From an uncultured Oscillospiraceae bacterium (lineage in GTDB: Bacteria; Bacillota; Clostridia; Oscillospirales; Ruminococcaceae): a stretch of 64,000 bases of DNA. A model generated the notes under the pieces. It did not search any database and was not told the origin of the DNA. It worked only from the letters and a program-made list of their open reading frames with translations. The DNA is taken from positions 41,179 to 105,178 of the forward strand of contig CAKSEY010000011.1 in NCBI GenBank assembly GCA_934448295.1, read 5' to 3'. The translations under genes and the position numbers were made by a program. How positions within the stretch are numbered: the first letter of the stretch is position 1; the number at the start of each line of letters is the position of its first letter. This document shows, one piece after another, positions 14,598 to 22,664 of this stretch.

Positions 14598-17150
14598 TCA
14601 TTTTAAGGTCGGCAGGTGATTGGAAAGCTCCAGCCGGGACTTTGCCCCAAGCAGTGCGGCGGTGCGCTTCAGACTGCTTTTCACGCTGTCTACGCTTACG
14701 CCAAAAATGATGCTTATTTCCTTGTTGGTCATCCCAGACGCCGCCATTATGCCGTATGAATACGCGGCGGGAGACAGCCCCAGCTTTATGCGGAGGGGAT
14801 CCGTTGCGGCAGTCAGCCGCTCCAACGGCTGGAGATAGTGCTCTGCATAGTTTTCCCGGCGCTCATTGTTAAGGTATGTTATCTCGTAAGTCCGGACAGC
14901 CTCAACGCCGCGCCGGAATCGCCCTCCCTCTGACTGCGCCCGTTCTATGACAGGCATTAGCTCCCCCGGAGCAAACTGCTTCATATGCTCGAAAAGCTCC
15001 GGCTGGGCTGAGCATATCTCCGCAGGAACTGTAGGAATGTGGTTCTCCACAGACAAATACATCGCGTCCGTGAAATTTCTTGCAGCTCTGTCAAAATCGC
15101 TCAGCATCAGGAATGCCTGCGAGGAGTACAGGCGGAGCTTTATGCCTGCGATCTCATTGCCTGCATAGGTCGCCGCGTTGATGAATTTTTCCGCAACCTC
15201 CGCAAGCTGACTATTCTGCCCGCGCGAGAGCCAGAACGCCGCCTTTGTCATGCAGAAATACGGCGCAGTATAGCGGTTGTACATCACATCGCTTTCTTCG
15301 GTGCTCAGCACATACCAGGTGTCCTCTATCCCGCCGCCGCGCATGGAGCGCAGCATTCCAAGGCAGATCTTTGCAAACTCGCTTTCTTCCGTGTTTATGC
15401 ACCGGCGCTCTACCTCGTGTATTGCGGAGACCAGGCTGAAAAACCTCTTGTAATCCCCGAGATAAAGCGCGCTTTTGGCGGCGTTGAACAGCGCGCAGAC
15501 CTGCGTTTCGGGCAGCCCGGAGCAGGAATTCGCCGCCGACGTCAGCAGCTCTAGCGCCCCGCCCAGGTCGCCCTGATAAAAGCGCACCTCTCCCGAAAAA
15601 ATGTTCTGGGTGAATTTGCCGTGATCAAGCATTTCCGTGTACATCCGCTGATATCGGCTGAACTGCGCGTTCTCGGTTTGAAGCGAATAGCCCCGGCGGT
15701 GCACCAGGGCGAAAATGGACGGAGAATACATACTCCACGGGAACATAGGCGAATCAAACCTGCGGATGTTCTTGAACAGATCGTAGGCGCGCATTATATC
15801 CGCGCCCATCTTATCCAGAATGTAGAAGTCCTCGTTGGTGCGCAGCGCATAGGCATAGCACAGCAGCGATCTCCTGTCGTCCTCGTCATAGTCTCCCTTT
15901 TCGCGGATATATGAGGCGATCTCGGCGAATCTTCCTGCCAGAAGCGGCTTTACGTCAGTGTGCATCAGCAGCGCCAGCATACGCATGAGCCTTGGTATCA
16001 GCGAGCGTATTTCCAGCGGGCAGTTACGCACAAAATTCAGCAGCATTTTTGACGACTTTATCATCATAGAATATGATATCCTGTCGTATGTGCGAACCTC
16101 TCCGGCAAGCTCATATTCTCCCGCAAGATAGTATTCGCAGAAGCACAGGAACGCCTCCGTGCGGCGGCGGTACTCCCTGGCAAAGCATATTCTGAGGTCA
16201 TGCTGAACATTCTTCGGCAGCCTGTAAAACAGCATATAAGCGCTGCGCTTCAGCACCGGATGGATATCCACACAGTGCGCCCGGCGGTTTATAGACGCAA
16301 GAGGAACCACATCATTAATGCTTTCAAGCTCCTTCAATATGCCCTGGGCGCTGAAAACATCTTTTCCAAAATGAGCGGTAATGGACATAAAGGCATTCAG
16401 ATCCATGTAGAATCCCTCTGCCAGCTCGCTGAAAGTGGACGCAGCGATCAGCGCCCCCCAGGTGCGCTGTGGCATTTTCTCAAGGACAGCGTGTATAAGC
16501 CTGTCCTCGTTGGTCGAGTTCGAAAAACGTTCGCCGTTCGCTGCAAGCATGAAGCACAGCCTTGTTCCCAGGAATCCGCCGTGGCAGGCGTTGTAGACCG
16601 CAGGCGCGTTCACATCAGCCCCCGCGCGCCGGGCGTACTCCCTTATTTCATTCGTGTTCATACTTATCTGCTGCCGCTCCACAAGAAGAAACCTTAGCTT
16701 TACCGCAAGCTTGCGATAGGCGCTTTTCATGCTGCTGCCCACAAACACAAGCTTTGCGCAGGTGCACTCGCTGAACAGGAGCGAGGAGCGGCGGTTTCCC
16801 AGCAGCGTCTGTAATGCGCAGGAGCAGTCAACGACAACAAGAAGTTCCCTGTCGAATGAAACCTCTCTCAGCCGGCTGCGTATAGCCTTATACTCGCTGT
16901 CGGTAAGCGGCTCCTCGGCGGATATGCCAAGAAGCCGCATTATCTGTGAAAAGCAGTCGCCCGTGCTTTCAGCGGAGGTTATTGAGCGAACGGAGATCCC
17001 CGCCGGGCGGGTGCGCCTGATATATTCCCTGAGAACCGTGGTTTTTCCAATGCCGTCGTCGGCGCATATCACAGTCACAGGGGTGGAATAAATACCATGA
17101 AGAATGTCGCCCACTCTTTTCGGAATATATATCCTGCCGAATTTCTCCAT
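14598..17150 (-). CDS. STAND-type ATPase regulator with C-terminal LuxR helix-turn-helix (MalT-like)
   Basis: An 850-residue protein. The P-loop Cys-Ala-Asp-Asp-Gly-Ile-Gly-Lys-Thr-Thr is at residues about 29-38, and a Walker B-like Leu-Leu-Val-Val-Val-Asp-Cys is near 103-109. A long helical TPR-like region spans about residues 300-740. The C-terminus holds a LuxR-type DNA-binding domain (Met-Thr-Asn-Lys-Glu-Ile-Ser-Ile-Ile-Phe-Gly-Val-Ser...Lys-Ser-Ser-Leu-Lys-Arg, about 798-825). This is the MalT/STAND architecture in which an inducer triggers ATP-dependent oligomerisation and activation. Lying between GH31 and alpha-galactosidase genes it plausibly controls sugar use; the inducer is unknown. 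The ATG has GGGGGAGCGGA upstream. Confidence 0.85.
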   Translation of the reverse strand: MEKFGRIYIPKRVGDILHGIYSTPVTVICADDGIGKTTVLREYIRRTRPAGISVRSITSAESTGDCFSQIMRLLGISAEEPLTDSEYKAIRSRLREVSFDRELLVVVDCSCALQTLLGNRRSSLLFSECTCAKLVFVGSSMKSAYRKLAVKLRFLLVERQQISMNTNEIREYARRAGADVNAPAVYNACHGGFLGTRLCFMLAANGERFSNSTNEDRLIHAVLEKMPQRTWGALIAASTFSELAEGFYMDLNAFMSITAHFGKDVFSAQGILKELESINDVVPLASINRRAHCVDIHPVLKRSAYMLFYRLPKNVQHDLRICFAREYRRRTEAFLCFCEYYLAGEYELAGEVRTYDRISYSMMIKSSKMLLNFVRNCPLEIRSLIPRLMRMLALLMHTDVKPLLAGRFAEIASYIREKGDYDEDDRRSLLCYAYALRTNEDFYILDKMGADIMRAYDLFKNIRRFDSPMFPWSMYSPSIFALVHRRGYSLQTENAQFSRYQRMYTEMLDHGKFTQNIFSGEVRFYQGDLGGALELLTSAANSCSGLPETQVCALFNAAKSALYLGDYKRFFSLVSAIHEVERRCINTEESEFAKICLGMLRSMRGGGIEDTWYVLSTEESDVMYNRYTAPYFCMTKAAFWLSRGQNSQLAEVAEKFINAATYAGNEIAGIKLRLYSSQAFLMLSDFDRAARNFTDAMYLSVENHIPTVPAEICSAQPELFEHMKQFAPGELMPVIERAQSEGGRFRRGVEAVRTYEITYLNNERRENYAEHYLQPLERLTAATDPLRIKLGLSPAAYSYGIMAASGMTNKEISIIFGVSVDSVKSSLKRTAALLGAKSRLELSNHLPTLK

Positions 17151-17168
17151 TCCGCTCCCCCACTATAT

Positions 17169-17187
17169 ACGCCCGGTAGTCGCCGGG
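17169..17187 (-). promoter_or_regulatory. Hairpin in the leader of the STAND/LuxR gene
   Basis: GCCCGG and CCGGGC are paired over a seven-base loop about 20 bases before the ATG at 17150. It may limit ribosome access or protect the mRNA 5' end; this is inference. Confidence 0.35.
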
Positions 17188-17243
17188 CACCCAGACTGTG
17201 ATAAACCGCCATCTGCGTCTGTCACTGCATTATTCGCTTCGCG

Positions 17244-17286
17244 AAAAACGCTGCATGACGGCAGGCACAAAGCCTATCCGTCATGC
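17244..17286 (-). terminator. Terminator after the alpha-galactosidase gene
   Basis: On the minus strand a perfect 9-bp stem (GCATGACGG with CCGTCATGC) encloses an inner AGGC/GCCT hairpin; AGCG and five Ts follow. It would end transcription between the alpha-galactosidase and the STAND regulator genes. A small TTCGC-TTC-GCGAA hairpin (17233-17245) lies just beyond. Confidence 0.55.
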
Positions 17287-17360
17287 GGGTTCCTAGCATC
17301 TGACGATTTCTCGGCAGTCTGATTTATTACTTTTTTTCGACAAACCCATCGGCTTCATAG

Positions 17361-19559
17361 TCAATCCGAAACCTTGATGAAGTGTGCAATGTAGCTCTGG
17401 AAATCTCCCCAAAGGGACGGAATATCAAAGCCGCTGTTCATCAGGACTTCCGCGCTGTATACCTTTCCGGTCTCCTCGTGGCGGTAATAAAAGCCCTTTT
17501 CAAGCCCGACAAGGCGCACCCTGTGCAGGAAAACGCTCGGCTCCTTGAGCACCTGAATGTACTCCAGGAGAGCCTCGCTCTTGTCCTTGGCAACGAACAT
17601 CCACGCGTCAAAACGGTCGTTATCGAACGGGTTGCCTATACGGTAATGGTCGCCTGTGCGCACCAGCGGATTGTACTTGTTGAACTCCTCAATCTGCTTG
17701 CGGATATTCCACTTGTCGTCGTCGGAGATCTTGGTGATATCCAGCTCGTAGCCGAAAGTACCGACCATTGCAACTCTGCCGCGGGTCTCGAATGGGGTTA
17801 TCCTGCCAACGCAATGATTCGGACTGTCGGAAACGTGCGCGCCGAAGCAGGAGCAGGGATAGCACATTGAGGTACCGTACTGTATCTTAAGCCGCTCGAT
17901 AGCGTCGGTGTCGTCTGAGCACCATATCTGCGGCGAATAGTACAGCATACCCGCGTCAAACCTGGAGCCGCCGCCCGCGCAGTTTTCAAGCAGCAGGTCG
18001 GGGAAATCGGTCAGCAGGCGCTCCTGAATTTCGTAAACGCCCAGTACATAGCGGTGCCATATCTCGCGCTGTCTTTCCGGCGGGAGCACCTCGTTTCCGA
18101 CCTCGCAGAGCTGTCTGTTCATGTCCCACTTGACGTACTCGATATTCGCGGAGGACAGTATTTTATACATCCGGTCGTAGATGTAGTCGCGGACGTCCTT
18201 GCGGGAGAAGTCGATAACTAGCTGTGAGCGGCAGGTGGTGCGGGGACGTCCCGGAATATGAATACACCAGTCCGGGTGAGCCTTGTAAAGCTCGCTGTCG
18301 GGGCTTATCATCTCCGGCTCGAACCAGATACCGAACTTCAGACCGAGCTTGTTTACCTCGTCAACAAGGTGCTTAAGACCGCCCTTTATCTTGCTTTCAT
18401 TCACGAACCAGTCGCCGAGGGAGGAGCGGTCGTCGTTTCTGTGGCCGAACCAGCCGTCGTCCATTACCAGCATTTCAATGCCTGCCTTGGCGGATTCGCG
18501 GGCAATGTCAAGCAGCTTGTCCGTGTCAAAGTTAAAGTAGGTAGCCTCCCAGTTGTTGATGAGTATGGGGCGGCGGATATCCTTCCACTTTCCGCGGGTG
18601 AGGTTATTGCGCATTACGTCGTGGAATGTACGGCTCATGTCGCCGATACCGTTTGCGGAGAACACCATGATGACCTCCGGCGCCTGGAATTCCTCGCCGA
18701 GGTCAAGGTGCCAGCTAAAGTCATACGGGTTGATTCCGGAGAAAACGCGGGTCTTTTCGTACTGGTTGACCTCGCAGCCAGCAACGAAGCTTCCGGAATA
18801 GCACAGCGCAAAGCCGTAGCAGTCGCCGTAATCCTCGCTTGCCTTGTGGTCGACTATCGCGATGAAGTTGTTGTGAGCGTGGCTGGTCGAACCGCGGCAG
18901 CTATCGACAAGCTGCTTTCCGAAGTGCAGCGGATTGCGCTGTACATGGCGCTCTCTCGCCCATGTGCCGTAAAGGGTTATCATGTCGTAATCCTTGCTGT
19001 CAAGCTCCACGCAGGTGGAAAGCAGTCGGCGCAGCTCAATGGGGTCGGAGCCGCCGTTCTTTACCTTGACGGCGCGGGTTATAACGTTCAGCTTCTCGAA
19101 AACGCTGTACTGGAGCGTTATCTCAAGTCCGTTGTGAGGGTCCTTGCAGTAGACCTCGAGGCTTGTCACCTCTTCTTCGTTATTGGCGTAGGTCGCCGGG
19201 AGACCCTCCAGCTTCTTCTTGCCCTTATAGATACGGTAGCTGTCGTAGTAGCACTCGCAGGCGCTCATACCGTACTTATCCATGAGCTGCATACACGGCT
19301 CGCGGAAATCGGCAACGCCGCTGGTGGGGAACTCTATCGCGGCGCAGTCGAACGAGTGCGGCCCCATTCCGTCATGTGTGGAGGGCACAAACGGCTCGTC
19401 ATTCGGGATACGCAGCATATGCGTGATATCAGTTTCGGGAATATACGCGCCATAGTACAGGTGCAGAAGATTGTTGGAATTCGTTACATGGAACGCATAG
19501 GTAGTATCGGGGGTGTCCAGCTTGAACACGCGCTTGCTTTCGTCGAAGGTTATCGGCAT
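17361..19559 (-). CDS. Alpha-galactosidase, glycoside hydrolase family 36
   Basis: A 732-residue cytoplasmic enzyme of usual GH36 length that releases terminal alpha-galactose from raffinose-family or similar sugars. An N-terminal beta-supersandwich leads into the barrel (Leu-Ile-Asn-Asn-Trp-Glu-Ala-Thr-Tyr-Phe). The nucleophile Asp is in Tyr-Val-Lys-Trp-Asp-Met-Asn-Arg (about residue 479) and the acid/base Asp in Trp-Cys-Ser-Asp-Asp-Thr-Asp-Ala (about 548). The ATG at 19559 has AGAGGTATCCCG upstream; an in-frame ATG at 19745 lies inside the IS and is rejected. Its promoter is intact although an IS sits just upstream. Confidence 0.95.
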   Translation of the reverse strand: MPITFDESKRVFKLDTPDTTYAFHVTNSNNLLHLYYGAYIPETDITHMLRIPNDEPFVPSTHDGMGPHSFDCAAIEFPTSGVADFREPCMQLMDKYGMSACECYYDSYRIYKGKKKLEGLPATYANNEEEVTSLEVYCKDPHNGLEITLQYSVFEKLNVITRAVKVKNGGSDPIELRRLLSTCVELDSKDYDMITLYGTWARERHVQRNPLHFGKQLVDSCRGSTSHAHNNFIAIVDHKASEDYGDCYGFALCYSGSFVAGCEVNQYEKTRVFSGINPYDFSWHLDLGEEFQAPEVIMVFSANGIGDMSRTFHDVMRNNLTRGKWKDIRRPILINNWEATYFNFDTDKLLDIARESAKAGIEMLVMDDGWFGHRNDDRSSLGDWFVNESKIKGGLKHLVDEVNKLGLKFGIWFEPEMISPDSELYKAHPDWCIHIPGRPRTTCRSQLVIDFSRKDVRDYIYDRMYKILSSANIEYVKWDMNRQLCEVGNEVLPPERQREIWHRYVLGVYEIQERLLTDFPDLLLENCAGGGSRFDAGMLYYSPQIWCSDDTDAIERLKIQYGTSMCYPCSCFGAHVSDSPNHCVGRITPFETRGRVAMVGTFGYELDITKISDDDKWNIRKQIEEFNKYNPLVRTGDHYRIGNPFDNDRFDAWMFVAKDKSEALLEYIQVLKEPSVFLHRVRLVGLEKGFYYRHEETGKVYSAEVLMNSGFDIPSLWGDFQSYIAHFIKVSD

Positions 19560-19607
19560 CGGGATACCTCTCAAATAATGTGATTTTCCGGAATATCGGA
19601 TAGATAC

Positions 19608-19636
19608 AGTATAACATATATATCGCGATTTTGCAA
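19608..19636 (-). promoter_or_regulatory. Promoter of the alpha-galactosidase gene
   Basis: TTGCAA (19631-19636), a 17-base spacer and TATACT (19608-19613) on the minus strand, about 50 bases before the ATG. Confidence 0.65.
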
Positions 19637-19656
19637 GCGGAAAACTGTGATTCCCC

Positions 19657-19670
19657 GCAAAATATTTTGC
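19657..19670. promoter_or_regulatory. Perfect palindrome upstream of the alpha-galactosidase -35
   Basis: GCAAAATATTTTGC is a perfect 14-bp palindrome centred about 30 bases upstream of the -35 box, a usual position for an activator. The nearby STAND/LuxR protein or a LacI-type regulator could bind it. Confidence 0.4.
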
Positions 19671-19671
19671 A

Positions 19672-19697
19672 GGAAAACAACAAAAAAAATTCAGAAA
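19672..19697. repeat. Left copy of a 26-bp direct repeat flanking the IS
   Basis: This A-rich 26-bp sequence is repeated exactly at 20759-20784 on the other side of the IS. Including two adjoining bases assigned to the IS end the identity is 28 bp. It is the apparent target duplication. Confidence 0.7.
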
Positions 19698-19707
19698 TGT
19701 AGGTTTG

Positions 19708-20643
19708 TCAATGATTTTGTACACGATAATTAGAAAGAAATTCAACGGGAGAAAGCCAGCCCAGAGGACGCATCGGACGATGATTAGAACGAGCGAGATG
19801 GTCTTTTAACTGCTTGTTAAGGTCACCACAGGAAGAAAAGCTGTGGCAGGAATAAAACTTGTTGTGATCTTCACGATGGCTGCGTTCAACCTTACCATTA
19901 TGGCGGGAAGTGTATGGCTTGATAAGCTTGTGGTATATACCGAGCTTGGCAGCGGTAGTCTGGAACAGCGTAAGCTTTTCTTTTAAGCCTTGAATAAACC
20001 TTGTCGTAAATTCAGGACCATTGTCGGTCTGAACGCATTCAATCCTTATGCCACGGCGTTTATACCATTTCACAGCTCGTATAAGGAAATCGGCTGATGA
20101 ATATGTGCTGTGTTCCTCATATCCATAAACAAAGCGAAGTCTGGAAAATTCATCGATAGCAGTGTATTGATAGAGCTTCTGTTCCTTATTGGCGAGGCAG
20201 CCCATAGGAACATATTTGACATCTATTTGAACACGCTCTCCCGGATAAGTCATTTGTTCGTAGGGCTTGGGCTTATAGGTTGGCTTTGCTGGAGCTTGCG
20301 GAAGCAAAGCCAACCTTTTAAGGACTCGATAGAGGCTCTCGACCCGACGGGTATAACCACGTTTGCGAAGCCTGTGCCAAAGCTCGGTTAGACCGAGCTT
20401 TGGATTGCGCCGCCGCATATCCCTGATGAGCTTCAGCTCATCAGGGGTGTGCTCATTCGGGTGGTGATGCGGGCGCTTGGATTGTTCTGCAAGGGATTCA
20501 ACCGTTCCGTCCCAGCGAGCTTTCCAGAAATAAATATAAGAACGACTCTTGTTGTATTTCCTTGATGCTCTTTTTACTCCGTATTTTTCGGAATATTTCA
20601 TTAGGGATTGACGAAACCGCATTTCCTGTGTTATACTGTTCAT
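19708..20643 (-). CDS. IS481-like DDE transposase
   Basis: A 311-residue transposase. Residues 1-60 form a helix-turn-helix region (Tyr-Gly-Val-Lys-Arg-Ala-Ser-Arg-Lys-Tyr-Asn), followed by a second helical region with Leu-Trp-His-Arg-Leu-Arg-Lys-Arg-Gly-Tyr. The rve catalytic core has Asp in Val-Gln-Ile-Asp-Val-Lys-Tyr, Asp in Gln-Thr-Asp-Asn-Gly-Pro-Glu-Phe and Glu in Asn-Gly-Lys-Val-Glu-Arg-Ser-His, the complete DDE triad. The stop codon lies ten bases from the IS left end, inside the terminal repeat. The reading frame is unbroken, so the element may be active. Confidence 0.92.
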   Translation of the reverse strand: MNSITQEMRFRQSLMKYSEKYGVKRASRKYNKSRSYIYFWKARWDGTVESLAEQSKRPHHHPNEHTPDELKLIRDMRRRNPKLGLTELWHRLRKRGYTRRVESLYRVLKRLALLPQAPAKPTYKPKPYEQMTYPGERVQIDVKYVPMGCLANKEQKLYQYTAIDEFSRLRFVYGYEEHSTYSSADFLIRAVKWYKRRGIRIECVQTDNGPEFTTRFIQGLKEKLTLFQTTAAKLGIYHKLIKPYTSRHNGKVERSHREDHNKFYSCHSFSSCGDLNKQLKDHLARSNHRPMRPLGWLSPVEFLSNYRVQNH

Positions 20644-20716
20644 TGAGAGATAGACCTTCTTTCACTTGAATTTTGTGTGGTAACTTTATTCTAGCAGTTT
20701 TTGGTCTATCTCTCAA
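20643..20716 (-). promoter_or_regulatory. Transposase promoter with an inverted repeat joining the -35 and the start codon
   Basis: On the minus strand TTGAGA (20711-20716), 17 bases and TAGAAT (20688-20693) form the promoter. The 14-bp sequence starting at the -35 (TTGAGAGATAGACC, 20703-20716) is exactly complementary to GGTCTATCTCTCAA, which ends at the ATG (20644-20657). A transcript from this promoter lacks the first arm; a read-through transcript contains both and can fold over the ribosome site. Confidence 0.7.
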
Positions 20717-20758
20717 CCTTTTTTCTTAACTTTGTCCAATATCTATTGTAGCACTACA

Positions 20759-20784
20759 GGAAAACAACAAAAAAAATTCAGAAA
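20759..20784. repeat. Right copy of the 26-bp direct repeat flanking the IS
   Basis: Exact copy of 19672-19697, immediately outside the IS right end. Confidence 0.7.
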
Positions 20785-20788
20785 CCTA

Positions 20789-20817
20789 TTGACAAACGCG
20801 TCGAAAAGTGATAGTAT
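20789..20817 (+). promoter_or_regulatory. SigA promoter of the trp operon
   Basis: TTGACA (20789-20794), 17 bases, TAGTAT (20812-20817). It lies only five bases from the IS-flanking repeat. Transcription should begin near 20824. Confidence 0.75.
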
Positions 20818-20824
20818 ATAGATA

Positions 20825-20840
20825 TTGAAAGCGCTTTCAA
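20825..20840. promoter_or_regulatory. LacI-family/CcpA cre-like operator at the trp start site
   Basis: TTGAAAGCGCTTTCAA is a perfect 16-bp palindrome with the central CG typical of LacI-GalR family operators and of CcpA cre sites. It covers the expected transcription start of the trp leader. Before the IS entered, it lay roughly 100 bp upstream of the alpha-galactosidase -35, so it may belong to that gene. Confidence 0.65.
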
Positions 20841-20874
20841 GATACAGTTTTATAAGCGCTGAGCACAATTAAAT

Positions 20875-21170
20875 ATGCCCTTACAAACCTATGATGTGGA
20901 GATAAAAATGCTTGTGCACTCCCAGAGAGCGGTCGGTGCTGAGAATACCGCAGAACGCAGAGCATATCAAATGGACCACTGAGGGCACGGTCAAAGGCTG
21001 GTTTTGTCCCGCCGAGTATTCTGTGACGTGCGCAAGCGTTAATTGCAGGGATATGTCAGTATCCGGAGAGTGTGCGGCAGCTTTGCCGTAAATTAAGGTG
21101 GTACCGCGGTGTAGTGTATACTCCGTCCTTAGAAACAGAGAAATTCTGTGATTAAGGGCGGAGTTTTTGT
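20875..21170 (+). ncRNA. T-box leader responsive to tRNA-Trp
   Basis: The leader has the stem I landmark AGAGAGCGG (20924-20932), a specifier region with TGG followed by A (20972-20974, the Trp codon), the canonical T-box core AAGGTGGTACCGCGG (21095-21109) and a terminator stem (CTCCGTCCTTA with TAAGGGCGGAG, then five Ts, about 21120-21168) that contains its own inner hairpin. Uncharged tRNA-Trp would favour read-through into trpE. Confidence 0.95.
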
Positions 21171-21191
21171 TTTTCTGAAAGGAGCACGACA

Positions 21192-22664
21192 ATGCTGAAA
21201 CCTACTCTTGAACAGGCAAAGGAACTCACAGGATACAGCGTTATCCCCGTTTGCCGGGAGATTCTTTCCGATTTTACAACGCCTATCGAGGTACTTAAGA
21301 AGCTGCGCAGGGTCAGCCGGCATGTTTATATTCTCGAAAGCGTTGAGAATCAGGAAAAATGGGGGCGCTACACATTCCTCGGCTACAATCCGAAGCTTGA
21401 GATATCCTGCATAAACGGCGAGCTTACCGTTAAGGACGTGCTCACCGGAACGGTGGAGACCTCAAAGCAGTCCCACCCGGCGGACTACATAAGAAAGCTA
21501 ATGGCGGATTACAGCAGCCCCGCACTGGAGGGCTTCCCCTCGTTTACCGGAGGTCTGGTGGGGTACTTCTCCTACGACTACATAAAGTACAGCGAACCCA
21601 CGCTGAACCTTGACGCAAAGGACGAGGAGCACTTTAAGGACGTTGACCTCATGCTGTTTGACATGGTCATCGCATTCGACAACATCCACCAGAAGATAAT
21701 GCTGATAACCAACATTTCCTCCAGGGACATCGACAGCGAGTACGCGAAAGCCGAAAGGGAGCTTGCTGAGATGGAGCAGCTTATCCGCTTCGGAAAGCCC
21801 GCCGATATCCCGCACGGAAAGCTCACATCGGAGTTCCGCAAGCTGTTCGACAAGGAGCGCTACTGCGATATGGTCGAAAAGGCGAAGCACTACATCTATG
21901 AGGGCGACATCTTCCAGGTGGTGCTCTCCAACCGTCTTGACGCGGATTTCGAGGGCAGCCTGTTCGACGCTTACAGAGTGCTCCGCGCAACGAACCCCTC
22001 GCCTTATATGTTCTTCTTCTCCAGCGACGATATGGAGATAGCGGGCGCTTCCCCGGAGACCCTCGTAAAGCTGGAAAACGGCGAGCTCCACACGTTCCCG
22101 CTTGCCGGAACACGCCCCCGCGGCGCAACGGACGAGGAGGACAAGGCTCTTGAGACCGAGCTTCTCCACGATGAAAAGGAGCTTTCAGAGCACAATATGC
22201 TGGTCGATCTCGGCAGGAACGACATCGGCAAGGTAAGCAAATTCGGCAGCGTTGAGGTCGAGAAATATATGTGCATAGAGCGCTACTCGCACGTTATGCA
22301 CATCGGCTCGACCGTTCGCGGCGAGATACTCGACAGCAAATCCGCGCTGGACGCGGTGGACGCTATCCTCCCGGCGGGAACGCTCTCCGGCGCCCCGAAG
22401 CTCAGGGCGTGCGAGATAATCAACGAGCTGGAAAACAACAAGCGCGGAGTTTACGGCGGCGCGGTGGGCTACATTGATTTCCGCGGAAATCTCGACACCT
22501 GCATAGCTATCCGCCTTGCATTCCACAAGAACGGCAGGGTGTTCGTGAGAAGCGGCGCAGGAATCGTTGCTGACAGCGTTCCCGAGAACGAATTCAACGA
22601 GTGCATCAACAAGGCGAAGGCAGTAATGAACGCGCTCACAATCGCACAGGAGGAGAATTTATGA
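21192..22664 (+). CDS. trpE: Anthranilate synthase component I
   Basis: A 490-residue chorismate-binding enzyme that, with the glutaminase TrpG, makes anthranilate. The C-terminal chorismate domain shows Asp-Ile-Phe-Gln-Val-Val-Leu-Ser-Asn-Arg, Ala-Gly-Thr-Arg-Pro-Arg-Gly, Asn-Asp-Ile-Gly-Lys-Val and Leu-Ser-Gly-Ala-Pro-Lys. The N-terminal domain has the Leu-Glu-Ser...Gly-Arg-Tyr-(Thr)-Phe-Leu-Gly segment where tryptophan feedback inhibition usually acts. GAAAGGAGC precedes the ATG, which follows the T-box terminator by about 20 bases. Confidence 0.96.
   Translation: MLKPTLEQAKELTGYSVIPVCREILSDFTTPIEVLKKLRRVSRHVYILESVENQEKWGRYTFLGYNPKLEISCINGELTVKDVLTGTVETSKQSHPADYIRKLMADYSSPALEGFPSFTGGLVGYFSYDYIKYSEPTLNLDAKDEEHFKDVDLMLFDMVIAFDNIHQKIMLITNISSRDIDSEYAKAERELAEMEQLIRFGKPADIPHGKLTSEFRKLFDKERYCDMVEKAKHYIYEGDIFQVVLSNRLDADFEGSLFDAYRVLRATNPSPYMFFFSSDDMEIAGASPETLVKLENGELHTFPLAGTRPRGATDEEDKALETELLHDEKELSEHNMLVDLGRNDIGKVSKFGSVEVEKYMCIERYSHVMHIGSTVRGEILDSKSALDAVDAILPAGTLSGAPKLRACEIINELENNKRGVYGGAVGYIDFRGNLDTCIAIRLAFHKNGRVFVRSGAGIVADSVPENEFNECINKAKAVMNALTIAQEENL

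Larger units (their letters stand above)
19698..20758 (-). mobile_element. IS481-like insertion sequence
   Basis: A 1061-bp element with one transposase gene. The ends read TGTAG on both strands, followed by imperfectly matched terminal sequence (CAAT-GATTTTGTACA on one side, CAATAGATATTGGACA on the other), as in the TGT...ACA ends of IS481-type elements. It lies between the alpha-galactosidase promoter and the trp promoter. Flanking 26-bp direct repeats mark the insertion. The element appears intact. Confidence 0.8.

Noticed and set aside
18258..19583. A 441-codon plus-strand frame opposite the alpha-galactosidase
   Set aside because: Antisense shadow; the minus-strand gene has complete GH36 catalytic motifs.
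19560..19745. A 62-residue N-terminal extension of the alpha-galactosidase
   Set aside because: It runs through the gene's own promoter and into the IS; the ATG at 19559 has a ribosome site and the family N-terminus.
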